DNA of 64,000 bases from JAVBSN01 sp031556525 (lineage in GTDB: Bacteria; Bacillota; Clostridia; Lachnospirales; Lachnospiraceae), in contig JAVBSS010000019.1 in NCBI GenBank assembly GCA_031556525.1, positions 1 through 64,000 of the forward strand, given 5' to 3'. Positions 41,263-49,793 of the stretch are shown here, piece by piece. The position numbers and the translations under genes were made by a program. Position 1 is the stretch's first letter. The number at the start of each line of letters is the position of its first letter. The notes below the pieces were generated by a model that was given only the letters and a program-made list of their open reading frames with translations, had not been told where the DNA came from and made no database searches.

Positions 41263-44200
41263 TGCCTAAGAATAATAAAATTAGAAAAGTTGTTGTTATT
41301 GGTTCGGGCCCCATTGTTATAGGTCAAGCGGCAGAATTTGATTATGCAGGTACACAAGCGTGTAGAGCTCTTAAAGAAGAGGGCGTATTTGTTGTACTTA
41401 TTAATTCTAACCCAGCAACAATAATGACAGATAAAAATATTGCAGATAAAGTCTACATAGAACCTCTTACTCCGGAAGTAGTTAAACAAATTATATTAAA
41501 AGAGAACCCAGACAGTGTATTGCCAACATTAGGTGGTCAGGCAGCTCTTAATATAGCTATGGAACTTGAAGAATCAGGATTTTTAAATGAAAATAATGTT
41601 AATCTAATTGGAACAACATCATTGACTATTAAGAAAGCAGAAGACAGAGATGAATTCAAAAGGACTATGGAGAAAATAGGAGAACCGTGTGCAACATCTG
41701 AAGTTGTAACAACAGTTGAAGCGGGTCTGGAATTTGTAAAGACTATTGGATATCCAGCAGTGCTACGTCCAGCGTATACGCTAGGCGGTAGCGGCGGTGG
41801 TATAGTTGATAATGAACAGGATTTTATAGAAACATTAGAAAATGGATTAAGATTAAGTCGTGTTGGTCAGGTTCTTGTTGAACGATGTATAGCTGGTTGG
41901 AAAGAAGTTGAATATGAGGTTATGCGTGATGCAAATGGCACATGTATAGCAGTATGTAATATGGAAAATCTAGATCCTGTAGGAGTACATACAGGTGACA
42001 GCATAGTTGTTGCTCCTTCGCAAACATTAGGTGACAAAGAATATCAGATGTTAAGAACATCAGCATTAAATATTATAACAGAATTAAATATAACAGGAGG
42101 ATGTAACGTGCAGTATGCTCTTCATCCATCAACTTTTGAATACTGTGTTATAGAGGTTAATCCTCGTGTTAGCCGTTCATCAGCATTGGCATCTAAAGCA
42201 ACAGGATATCCAATAGCCAAGGTTTCAGCCAAGATAGCTTTAGGATACAATTTAGATGAGATTAAAAATGCTGTTACAGGAAAAACATATGCAAGTTTTG
42301 AACCTGCCTTAGATTATGTAGTTGTTAAAATGCCTAGACTACCATTTGATAAATTTGTTAAGGCAAGTCGTTCCCTAACAACGCAGATGAAGGCTACAGG
42401 AGAGGTAATGAGTATATGTACTAACTTTGAAGGTGCTCTTATGAAAGCATTACGTTCTCTAGAACAACATGTTGATAGCTTAATATATGAAGACTATGAT
42501 CAAAAGCCTTTAGAAGAAATATGCAAGAGACTTCATAAAATAGATGATAGACGAGTATTTGTTATAGCAGAAGCTATTAGAAGAGGTATAACTCTAGAAG
42601 AGATACATGATATAACAAAGATTGATATATGGTTTTTAGATAAGATAGCAAACATAGTAAATATGGAAGTGGCACTAATAGAAACAAAAGACTTAGATAA
42701 AGAATTATTATATGAAGCAAAGCGAATAGAATTTCCAGATTCAGTAATAGGACATTTAGTAGGAATAACAGAAAATAGTGTAAGAGAGCTTCGTGGAAAA
42801 TATAATATATTTGCTGCTTTTAAGGTAGTAGATACTTGCGCAGCAGAATTTGAAGCACAAACACCTTATTACTATTCTTGCTATGATGGTGAAAATGAAG
42901 TTGATACAGTTAAGACTAAGAAAAAAGTTATGGTATTAGGCTCAGGCCCAATTCGTATAGGTCAAGGTATAGAATTTGATTATTGTTCAGTCCATAGCAC
43001 ATGGGCATTAAGTGAGCGAGGTTATGAAACAATAATAGTTAATAATAATCCTGAAACAGTAAGTACCGATTTTGATATAGCAGATAAACTATATTTTGAA
43101 CCATTAACAACAGAGGATGTAGAGGCTATAGTAAGGTTAGAAAAACCTGATGGAGCGGTAGTTCAATTTGGTGGTCAGACAGCTATTAAACTAACTGAAA
43201 GCCTAATAAAAATGGGAGTACCAATACTAGGTACTAGCGCAGAAAATGTAGATGCGGCAGAAGACAGAGAATTATTTGATGAGATATTAGAACAGTGTCA
43301 AATACCAAGACCTGCAGGAACAACTGTATTTACATGTGAAGAAGCATTGAAAGCAGCTAATGAATTAGGATATCCAGTGCTTATTCGTCCATCTTATGTA
43401 TTAGGTGGTCAAGGAATGCAAATAGCAATATCAGATAATGATATTATAGAGTTTATGGAGATTATTAATCGCCATGTACAAGAACATCCAATACTTATAG
43501 ATAAATACATTATGGGTAAAGAGGTCGAAGTTGATGCAGTGTGCGATGGTGAAGATATAATTATACCAGGTATAATGGAACATGTTGAGAGGGCAGGTAT
43601 TCACTCAGGTGATAGTATATCAGTATATCCAGCCCAAGGCGTATCTGATAAGATTAAAAAGGTGTTAGAAGAATATACAAGAAAACTTGCAAAAAGCTTA
43701 CATGTAATAGGATTAATAAATATTCAATTTATAATATATGAAGATAAGGTATATGTAATAGAAGTTAATCCGCGTTCGAGTAGAACGGTACCATATATAA
43801 GTAAGGTAACAGGAATACCTATTGTAGATTTAGCTTCTAGGGTAATAATAGGAGAGAAGATAGAGGACTTAGGTTATAAGTCAGGGTTACAACCAGAATC
43901 AGAATACTTTGCTGTTAAGATGCCAGTATTTTCATTTGAGAAGCTAAGAGGTGCAGAAGTAAGTCTAGGCCCTGAAATGAAATCTACGGGTGAATGTTTA
44001 GGTATATCAAAAGACTTTAATGAGGCTCTATATAAAGCATTTTTAGGTGCAGGAATTAATCTGCCACAACATAAAAAAATGATACTTACAGTTAAAGATT
44101 CTGACAAACCAGATGCTGTTAATATTGGAAAAAGATTTACTGCATTAGGATATGAAATATATTCTACGAGAAGTACATGTAAAGTTCTTAACGAAAATGG

Positions 44201-44462
44201 AATACCAGCAAAACATATAAATAAGGTTGAATGTGAATCCCCTAACTTATTAGATTTAATACTTAGTCATGAAATAGATTTAATTATTGATACACCAACT
44301 CAAGGTGTAGAGAGAAGCAAAGATGGATTCATTATAAGAAGAAATGCTGTAGAAACAGGAGTTACATGTTTAACAAGTTTAGATACAGCTAATGCCTTAC
44401 TAACATCATTAGAACAAACTAAGAAAGATAATCTTACGCTTGTTAATATATGTGAAATATAA
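41262..44462 (+). CDS. carB: Carbamoyl-phosphate synthase, large subunit
   Basis: The 1066-residue synthetase has the usual tandem halves, each with an ATP-grasp fold (KVVVIGSGPIVIGQAAEFDYAGTQ near residue 8 and KVMVLGSGPIRIGQGIEFDYCS near 555) and the ATP-binding GGSGGG-type and GGQGMQIA loops. The C-terminal allosteric domain (from about residue 935) follows, where UMP and ornithine act in some enzymes. The length is normal and no part is missing. It overlaps carA by one base. A hairpin terminator follows at 44496. Confidence 0.97.
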   Translation: MPKNNKIRKVVVIGSGPIVIGQAAEFDYAGTQACRALKEEGVFVVLINSNPATIMTDKNIADKVYIEPLTPEVVKQIILKENPDSVLPTLGGQAALNIAMELEESGFLNENNVNLIGTTSLTIKKAEDRDEFKRTMEKIGEPCATSEVVTTVEAGLEFVKTIGYPAVLRPAYTLGGSGGGIVDNEQDFIETLENGLRLSRVGQVLVERCIAGWKEVEYEVMRDANGTCIAVCNMENLDPVGVHTGDSIVVAPSQTLGDKEYQMLRTSALNIITELNITGGCNVQYALHPSTFEYCVIEVNPRVSRSSALASKATGYPIAKVSAKIALGYNLDEIKNAVTGKTYASFEPALDYVVVKMPRLPFDKFVKASRSLTTQMKATGEVMSICTNFEGALMKALRSLEQHVDSLIYEDYDQKPLEEICKRLHKIDDRRVFVIAEAIRRGITLEEIHDITKIDIWFLDKIANIVNMEVALIETKDLDKELLYEAKRIEFPDSVIGHLVGITENSVRELRGKYNIFAAFKVVDTCAAEFEAQTPYYYSCYDGENEVDTVKTKKKVMVLGSGPIRIGQGIEFDYCSVHSTWALSERGYETIIVNNNPETVSTDFDIADKLYFEPLTTEDVEAIVRLEKPDGAVVQFGGQTAIKLTESLIKMGVPILGTSAENVDAAEDRELFDEILEQCQIPRPAGTTVFTCEEALKAANELGYPVLIRPSYVLGGQGMQIAISDNDIIEFMEIINRHVQEHPILIDKYIMGKEVEVDAVCDGEDIIIPGIMEHVERAGIHSGDSISVYPAQGVSDKIKKVLEEYTRKLAKSLHVIGLINIQFIIYEDKVYVIEVNPRSSRTVPYISKVTGIPIVDLASRVIIGEKIEDLGYKSGLQPESEYFAVKMPVFSFEKLRGAEVSLGPEMKSTGECLGISKDFNEALYKAFLGAGINLPQHKKMILTVKDSDKPDAVNIGKRFTALGYEIYSTRSTCKVLNENGIPAKHINKVECESPNLLDLILSHEIDLIIDTPTQGVERSKDGFIIRRNAVETGVTCLTSLDTANALLTSLEQTKKDNLTLVNICEI

Positions 44463-44495
44463 TTTATAATTAAAGTTTCTTATGGACTTGATAGG

Positions 44496-44548
44496 ATCCT
44501 CTTACGTAGATACAGAAAATAACCGAAATCTACGCAGGAGGATTTTGC
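44496..44548 (+). terminator. Terminator after carB
   Basis: ATCCTC/GAGGAT and CGTAGAT/ATCTACG form a two-part stem (44496-44511 with 44528-44543) around a 16-base loop, followed by TTTTG. The stems are strong but the T-run is short. Confidence 0.75.
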
Positions 44549-44663
44549 TTTGTATATAAAAAATTCTTAAAATTATATTAAACCTATTGAAATATTTGAT
44601 AAAAAAATTTATTATGTTATAATAAAAATATATTTTACATTTATTATGAGAGGAGGAATGATT

Positions 44664-45137
44664 ATGAGTGGTATAGGAGCAGTTGGTATGAGCAGTAGCT
44701 ATATAGTGCCAATAAGCAATGTAGATAGAGTTACCAATATTAATACTGCTAATAATGTTGATTCCTCGAATATAGTAAAAGAAGTAGAATGTCAAACATG
44801 CAAAACAAGAGAATATGTTGATGGTTCTGATGAGAATGTGTCGTTTAAGACACCAGGACGTATTTCGCCAGAGAGCTCGTATTCTAAGGTTAGAAGTCAT
44901 GAGCAAGAACATGTATCTAATGCTATATCTAAGAGTAATTCTACAGAGGGTGCGAAGTTAATATCAGCATCAGTAACACTTAAAATGGGTGTTTGTACAG
45001 AATGTGGAAAATCTTATGTAGCAGGTGGGGTTACCAATACAACAATAAAGTATGAGAAAAACAATCCTTATGATGCAGGACGAAAAGTAATAGAAGGTAG
45101 CTTTCTTGCAGGACAGAATATAGATAAGGCAGTATAG
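44664..45137 (+). CDS. HExxH protein with paired CxxC motifs (SprA-like)
   Basis: The 157-residue protein has CQTC (Cys43, Cys46) and CTEC (Cys111, Cys114), which together look like a split zinc ribbon. Between them VRSHEQEHVS contains HEQEH (His79, Glu80, His83), a HExxH metalloprotease motif. This resembles the SprA-related family, whose members have a similar conserved HExxH but no known function. The start is ATG 44664, 7 bases after AGAGGAGG; the ATG at 44646 precedes that site. No signal peptide is visible. It is cotranscribed with the HTH/aldolase-like gene 12 bases downstream. Confidence 0.72.
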   Translation: MSGIGAVGMSSSYIVPISNVDRVTNINTANNVDSSNIVKEVECQTCKTREYVDGSDENVSFKTPGRISPESSYSKVRSHEQEHVSNAISKSNSTEGAKLISASVTLKMGVCTECGKSYVAGGVTNTTIKYEKNNPYDAGRKVIEGSFLAGQNIDKAV

Positions 45138-45149
45138 GAGGATAAGATA

Positions 45150-45953
45150 ATGGAGTATGAATATTTATTTACAGACCGCAAAAGAATAGGTGGTAATATT
45201 AAAGCGATAATGAAGGATAGAAAGTGTACTAAGGTAACGTTGTCACAGGCAATAAACATGTCGAGACCAACGTTAGATGCATTTCTAAATGGTGATATTA
45301 ATAATTCGACAAAGTATAACGAGTATGTTAAGAGACTACTATCATATATGCAAATCAATGAGAGTGTTTTAGATAATTACAAGTCATTACCAGATGTAAA
45401 GAAGATGAGATGTAATAATGGAAATAAAGAGCTAGTAAAATCAAAATTAGAAGGTGCAAGAATACCAGTAATAGCAGAAGGCAGTATAATAGATAAAAGC
45501 TTAGCTATTATGGAATCAGGATCTAATATTTTTGCAATATCAATAAATAATAAAGATTCAATAAAAAGTATTGCGCAATTAACAGAAGAATATCCAGATA
45601 TTATAATAGGTGTTGTAGATGTTCTTACCAAAGAGCAAGCTTCTTTAGCTGTAGATAGTGGTGCTCAATTTATTGTTGCAATAGGTGAATTAGAAGAGAT
45701 AGGTATATTTGCTAAGGCAAGAGATATATATTGTATGATGGTAGGTGCTACAGTATATGAGAGTAATAAGGTAATATCTTTAGGGGCGGATGCTATTTGC
45801 TTATATCCTGTAGATAGTGTTGATAAATATACAGTAGAGACAATTAAGAGAGTATTACCGGATAAAGTAATAGCGGGATATGCATGTAATACAAGAAGCA
45901 TTGATATGCTAAGTGGAATATTTTATACAGAATTATATTTATATAATAGATAA
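45150..45953 (+). CDS. XRE-type HTH fused to a degenerate KDPG-aldolase-like domain
   Basis: The 267-residue protein starts after TAGGAGGATAAG. Residues about 10-75 form an XRE-like helix-turn-helix (VTLSQAINMSRPTLDAFLNGD). The rest (about 95-265) aligns with Eda-type KDPG/KHG aldolases: IPVIAEGSIIDKSLAIM, IIGVVDVLTKEQASLAVDSGAQFIV and GADAICLYPVD. The Schiff-base lysine of ADxxKxxPAE is replaced by Cys217, and by alignment the catalytic Glu (VLEVTLR to IFAISIN), Arg and Thr are also changed. It is therefore likely a ligand-sensing pseudoenzyme fused to a DNA-binding domain. This is inference from sequence. Confidence 0.75.
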   Translation: MEYEYLFTDRKRIGGNIKAIMKDRKCTKVTLSQAINMSRPTLDAFLNGDINNSTKYNEYVKRLLSYMQINESVLDNYKSLPDVKKMRCNNGNKELVKSKLEGARIPVIAEGSIIDKSLAIMESGSNIFAISINNKDSIKSIAQLTEEYPDIIIGVVDVLTKEQASLAVDSGAQFIVAIGELEEIGIFAKARDIYCMMVGATVYESNKVISLGADAICLYPVDSVDKYTVETIKRVLPDKVIAGYACNTRSIDMLSGIFYTELYLYNR

Positions 45954-45954
45954 T

Positions 45955-45991
45955 AAAAAAGACTCTAAGTTGTGAACTTGGAGTCTTTTTT
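45955..45991. terminator. Bidirectional terminator
   Basis: AAAAAAGACTC and GAGTCTTTTTT (with inner TAAGT/ACTTG) form a hairpin between the HTH/aldolase-like gene and the convergent XRE gene. Confidence 0.85.
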
Positions 45992-46370
45992 ATTTTGAGT
46001 TATTTCGTACAGCTTTAATTTTTGTAAATTCAAGAATATCTTCTTGATCGTGACTAGATAATTTTCTGAAGTTGTGCAACATTTCAAAATCAATATCGGA
46101 AAGATTCTTATACATGTTAAAAGTATCAGATTTAACATTGTAATTAGAATAGTCAAAATCAGCAGGTATAAGAGTTGCTATCAGCAAATAGAAATCTACA
46201 TTATAAAATTGTGCTAATCTCAATAAAGTTGATACATCTGGGGTACGAGTACCTGTCTCGTAATTAGAATAAGCTTGATTAGATAAACTAAGATATTTAC
46301 TTATGTCATACTGTTTGTAGCCATAAGATTCTCTTAAATTTCTAAGAATATTGCCCAAATTTTTCGCCAT
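45990..46370 (-). CDS. XRE-family regulator 1
   Basis: The 126-residue protein has an N-terminal XRE helix-turn-helix (LGNILRNLRESYGYKQYDISKYLSLSNQAYSNYETGTRTPDVSTLLRLAQFY) at residues 5-60. The C-terminal half is helical (EMLHNFRKLSSHDQEDILEFTKI), as in small cytoplasmic repressors that dimerise there. AAAAAGGAGGTGCAATATG gives a strong start. It is convergent with the HTH/aldolase-like gene and shares its terminator. Its targets are unknown; the next leftward gene is also XRE-type, so the two may regulate each other. Confidence 0.88.
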   Translation of the reverse strand: MAKNLGNILRNLRESYGYKQYDISKYLSLSNQAYSNYETGTRTPDVSTLLRLAQFYNVDFYLLIATLIPADFDYSNYNVKSDTFNMYKNLSDIDFEMLHNFRKLSSHDQEDILEFTKIKAVRNNSK

Positions 46371-46446
46371 ATTGCACCTCCTTTTTACATTATAGCAAAA
46401 GATGTAATTCAGAACAGTAAATACAACTAAAAAGTTAATAAATAAG

Positions 46447-46472
46447 AAAAATCAACAAAGTGTTGATTTTTT
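46447..46472. terminator. Terminator between the two XRE genes
   Basis: AAAAATCAACA and TGTTGATTTTT form an 11-bp stem with a three-base loop. It ends the upstream XRE gene before the second one. Confidence 0.75.
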
Positions 46473-46499
46473 GCGTTGTAGGAAAAAGAATGGATCTAA

Positions 46500-46892
46500 T
46501 TAAATTTTGTGTCTGAGTTGGAATTTGTGAGAAATATATAATTGAACGTCATTGCGTTCATCAGAATTGAGTTTAGAATAATCAACCAATAATTTGTTAA
46601 GCTCATCTGTATTGATGGCATTAGAAATAGCACTATATTGAGATTTGGATATATCATTAGTGCTAATTAAAGAAATATTTGAATTGTTGGAATAGCCTAT
46701 GAAATAATCAAGAGAGATATTGTAGAAATCAGATAATTCCTCTAACATTCTTAAAGATGGTGAACAATTACCTTGTTCGTATCTTGCATAACCCTGTCTT
46801 GAGAGATTAAGTATGGCTCCAATATCTTGTTGGGTATAATTTCGGGCTATTCTAATATTTTTAAGTAGGGTTGAAATATTGATTTTGTTCAT
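46500..46892 (-). CDS. XRE-family regulator 2
   Basis: The 130-residue protein starts MNKINISTLLKNIRIARNYT at ATG 46892, after GGAGGTAACT; the TTG at 46904 lies in front of that site. The XRE helix-turn-helix covers residues about 8-62 (QQDIGAILNLSRQGYARYEQGNCSPSLRMLEELSDFYN). The C-terminal half is helical with a LLVDYSKLNSDERNDVQLYI pattern like that of regulator 1. The two share architecture but not obvious close identity. It is probably transcribed from the promoter at 46945-46973. Confidence 0.88.
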   Translation of the reverse strand: MNKINISTLLKNIRIARNYTQQDIGAILNLSRQGYARYEQGNCSPSLRMLEELSDFYNISLDYFIGYSNNSNISLISTNDISKSQYSAISNAINTDELNKLLVDYSKLNSDERNDVQLYISHKFQLRHKI

Positions 46893-46944
46893 AGTTACCT
46901 CCAAAATATTAGCTTATAAAGAGAACTTGTGATTGTCTAGCATC

Positions 46945-46980
46945 GGTTATGATGAATAATTATCACTTGTCAATGTTGAC
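46945..46980 (-). promoter_or_regulatory. Promoter and palindromic operator of XRE gene 2
   Basis: On the minus strand TTGACA (46973-46968) and CATAAC (46951-46946), 16 bases apart, form a modest promoter. GTCAATGTTGAC (46969-46980), with perfect 5-base arms, overlaps the -35 box and is a likely XRE operator. The remainder of the 46905-47164 gap (260 bases) holds no gene. Confidence 0.45.
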
Positions 46981-47164
46981 TAATATTGATTATAACATAT
47001 TAGTATATAAATGGGCAAAGAGAAAAGGATATATACATATTATATATGATGGAGAGCAAGAAAATATATGACATACAATTTGCATAAAACCTTATTATAG
47101 GTTAGAATGTGTAGAGTAATAATAAATATTCAAAATTATTAAAATAATTGTTTTGGAGGGTTAT

Positions 47165-47995
47165 ATGAGCTTAGCGGATAAATTATTTATAGATATGTGC
47201 AAAGATATAATTGATAACGGATATAGCACAGAAGGTGAAAAAGTTAGACCTAAATGGGAAGATGGGACATACGCGTATACAATAAAGAGATTTGGTGTGG
47301 TTAATAGATATGATTTGTCGAAAGAATTTCCAGCATTAACTCTTAGAAAAACATATATAAAATCAGCAATAGATGAACTTTTATGGATATGGCAGAAGAA
47401 ATCAAATAACGTTAATGATTTGAAAAGTCATATATGGGATAGTTGGGCTGACGAAGATGGATCGATAGGTAAAGCTTATGGATATCAATTAGGGGTCAAA
47501 CATCAATATAGTGAAGGAATGATGGATCAAGTTGATAGAGTAATATATGATTTAAAAAATAATCCATATAGTAGAAGAATTATGACTAATATATATGTGC
47601 ATGAGGACTTATCTGAGATGAATCTATATCCTTGTGCGTACAGTATGACATTTAATGTAACAGATAATAAATTAAATGCAATACTTAATCAGCGTTCGCA
47701 AGACATATTAGCAGCTAATAACTGGAACGTGGTACAGTATTCAGTTTTAGTATATATGTTGGCTCAAGTTTGTGGATTTGAACCAGGAGAATTTGTTCAC
47801 GTCATAGCTGATGCTCATATATATGATAGGCATATAGATATAGTGAAAGAGTTAATAGAGAGACCAACATATCCAGCACCTAAGTTTTCTATGAATCCAG
47901 ATATTAAGGATTTCTATGAATTTACAGTAGATGATTTTATAATAGAAGATTATGATGCAGGAGCACAGATAAAAGACATACCGATAGCAATATAG
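47165..47995 (+). CDS. thyA: Thymidylate synthase
   Basis: The 276-residue enzyme makes dTMP from dUMP with methylene-tetrahydrofolate. The catalytic cysteine is in YPCAYS (Cys157), and LNQRSQDILAANNWN and HVIADAHIYDRH match the family. It is close in length to the E. coli enzyme, without the insert of many Bacillus ThyA proteins. The ATG at 47165 follows TTGGAGGG; the frame extends to a TTG at 47153 in the ribosome binding site. folA lies 36 bases downstream, a natural pair because ThyA oxidises the folate cofactor. Confidence 0.95.
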   Translation: MSLADKLFIDMCKDIIDNGYSTEGEKVRPKWEDGTYAYTIKRFGVVNRYDLSKEFPALTLRKTYIKSAIDELLWIWQKKSNNVNDLKSHIWDSWADEDGSIGKAYGYQLGVKHQYSEGMMDQVDRVIYDLKNNPYSRRIMTNIYVHEDLSEMNLYPCAYSMTFNVTDNKLNAILNQRSQDILAANNWNVVQYSVLVYMLAQVCGFEPGEFVHVIADAHIYDRHIDIVKELIERPTYPAPKFSMNPDIKDFYEFTVDDFIIEDYDAGAQIKDIPIAI

Positions 47996-48031
47996 CATAT
48001 ACAATAACCTTATAGATAAGGAGTAGTTAAA

Positions 48032-48535
48032 ATGAACCTAATAGTAGCAGTTGATAGTAATTGGGCAATTGGAAACAAAGGGCAATTACTTGTAAGAATA
48101 CCAGATGATCAGAAGTTTTTTAGAGAGGTAACAACAGGACATGTTGTAGTATTAGGAAGAAAGACATTAGCTGAATTTCCTAATGGATTACCTTTAAAGA
48201 ATAGAACCAATATAGTGTTAACAAGAGATATGAATTATAGTGTTAAAGATGCAATAATTGTACATTCTATAGAAGAATTATTTGAAGAGCTTAAGAAATA
48301 TGATAGCAAAGACATCTATGTAATAGGTGGAGGAAGCGTATATGATGCTTTATATGAGTATTGTGATACTGCTCATGTAACTAAGATTGATTACAAATAT
48401 GCAGCTGATACGTATTTCCCTGATTTAGATAAATTAGATAACTGGAAGGTAACAGCTGACAGTGATGAACAAACTTATTTTGATTTAGAATATTATTTCT
48501 ACAAATATGAGAATAAGAATCCTAAACAAATGTAA
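48032..48535 (+). CDS. folA: Dihydrofolate reductase
   Basis: The 167-residue enzyme reduces dihydrofolate back to tetrahydrofolate with NADPH. MNLIVAVDSNWAIGNKGQLLVRIPDDQKFFREVT at the start carries the conserved WAIGxxGxLL motif. RTNIVLTRD and IYVIGGGSVYDALY are NADPH and substrate motifs. The length is normal. AAGGAGTAG precedes the ATG. It is cotranscribed with thyA. Trimethoprim-type inhibitors target the family. Confidence 0.95.
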   Translation: MNLIVAVDSNWAIGNKGQLLVRIPDDQKFFREVTTGHVVVLGRKTLAEFPNGLPLKNRTNIVLTRDMNYSVKDAIIVHSIEELFEELKKYDSKDIYVIGGGSVYDALYEYCDTAHVTKIDYKYAADTYFPDLDKLDNWKVTADSDEQTYFDLEYYFYKYENKNPKQM

Positions 48536-48544
48536 TTAAAAATA

Positions 48545-48573
48545 TTGACTTTACAATACAAAAGTTAGATAAT
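48545..48573 (+). promoter_or_regulatory. Promoter of ilvE
   Basis: TTGACT (48545-48550), a 17-base spacer and GATAAT (48568-48573) form a strong promoter. The leader to ilvE is about 70 bases and has no T-box. Confidence 0.75.
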
Positions 48574-48581
48574 AATTTGAG

Positions 48582-48626
48582 ATGAAGCGAAGTGAAATCG
48601 AGCTTATGGCTGAACTGTTACAATAA
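48582..48626 (+). other. ilvE leader: possible tiny reading frame and hairpin relic
   Basis: ATG 48582 opens 14 codons (MKRSEIELMAELLQ) with three Leu and one Ile. It would begin at about the third base of the transcript, with no ribosome binding site. Within it, 48585-48605 is a short AAGC/GCTT hairpin whose sequence is close to hairpin A1 of the structured repeat. Either reading could be chance. Confidence 0.25.
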
Positions 48627-48651
48627 TTTTAGATAGAGAGAAGGATGAATT

Positions 48652-49722
48652 ATGTTAGATATCAGATATGAATTAACAAAGACTCCAAAGGAGAAACCAG
48701 CAGCGGATGACCCGCTTAAGTTTGGTGTTAATTTTACTGATCATATGTTTATAATGGATTATGAAGTAGGAAAAGGTTGGTACGATGCAAGAGTAGTACC
48801 TTATCAGGATATTGTATTATCGCCAGCAGCAATGGTATTTCATTACGGACAGGAGATGTTTGAAGGTCTTAAGGCTTATAAATCAGTTGATGGACGTACA
48901 TTAATGTTTAGACCTCAGAAGAATATTGAGAGAGCAAATAGAACTAACGATAGAATATGCATACCTGAGATTAACCCAGAAGATTTCTTGGATGCATTGA
49001 AAGCAGTTATTAAAGTTGATGAAGATTGGATTCCTAAAAAAGAAGGTACTTCTTTATATGTAAGACCATTTATAATTGCAACAGATCCATTTTTAGGTGT
49101 TAGGCCATCTAATACATATAAGTTTATGATTATATTATCACCAAGTGGATTATATTATCCAGAAGGATTAGATCCAGTTAAGATATGGGTTGAAGATGAA
49201 TATGTTAGAGCTGTTAAAGGTGGTATAGGTGAAGCTAAGGTTGGTGGTAACTATGTGGCAAGTATCAAATCACAAGTAAAGGCTCATGACGAAGGTTATT
49301 CGCAAGTATTATGGCTTGATGGAGTTGAGCGTAAATACATCGAAGAAGTTGGAGCAATGAATATCTTCTTTAAAATTAATGGTACAGTAGTAACGCCTAA
49401 GCTTAATGGTAGTATATTACCAGGTGTTACTAGAGATTCTGTTTTACAATTATGTAGAGATTGGGGTCTTCCAGTAGAAGAGAGAAGAATATCAATTGAT
49501 GAGATATACGAAGCATCTATGGATGGAACATTGGAAGAAGTTTGGGGAACTGGAACAGCAGCTATAATTTCACCAGTAGGACAACTAAGATGGGAAGAAC
49601 GCATAATGGTAGTTAGGGAAGGTGGCATTGGCGAGATAAGTCAGAAATTATATGATACAGTTACAGGTATTCAATTAGGCAAGATTGAAGATCCACATGA
49701 GTGGGTAGTTGAAGTAAAATAG
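48652..49722 (+). CDS. ilvE: Branched-chain amino acid aminotransferase
   Basis: The 356-residue PLP enzyme interconverts Leu, Ile and Val with their 2-oxo acids. It is the larger type. The PLP lysine is in GEAKVGGNYVAS, and VFHYGQEMFEGLKAYKS, TAAIISPVGQL and NRICIPE-like segments are family marks. The start ATG is 9 bases after GAGAAGGA. It has its own promoter and a terminator directly after its stop. No other branched-chain pathway gene is nearby. Confidence 0.95.
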   Translation: MLDIRYELTKTPKEKPAADDPLKFGVNFTDHMFIMDYEVGKGWYDARVVPYQDIVLSPAAMVFHYGQEMFEGLKAYKSVDGRTLMFRPQKNIERANRTNDRICIPEINPEDFLDALKAVIKVDEDWIPKKEGTSLYVRPFIIATDPFLGVRPSNTYKFMIILSPSGLYYPEGLDPVKIWVEDEYVRAVKGGIGEAKVGGNYVASIKSQVKAHDEGYSQVLWLDGVERKYIEEVGAMNIFFKINGTVVTPKLNGSILPGVTRDSVLQLCRDWGLPVEERRISIDEIYEASMDGTLEEVWGTGTAAIISPVGQLRWEERIMVVREGGIGEISQKLYDTVTGIQLGKIEDPHEWVVEVK

Positions 49723-49750
49723 TAGCGTATAGCTTAATAATATTTATAAG

Positions 49751-49777
49751 GGAAGTGTTGAGAGACACTTCCTTTTT
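49751..49777 (+). terminator. Terminator after ilvE
   Basis: GGAAGTGT (49751-49758) and ACACTTCC (49765-49772) with loop TGAGAG, then TTTTT. It is a classical intrinsic terminator placed 17 bases before the rsmE start. Confidence 0.9.
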
Positions 49778-49793
49778 AGGGAAAGAGAAAGAT

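Noticed and set aside
44646..47164. Prophage or integrated element around the XRE genes
   Set aside because: No integrase, phage structural gene or attachment repeat was seen; the flanking genes are core.
48545..48651. T-box leader for ilvE
   Set aside because: No AGGGTGGNACCGCG-like box, specifier loop or terminator is present and the leader is too short.
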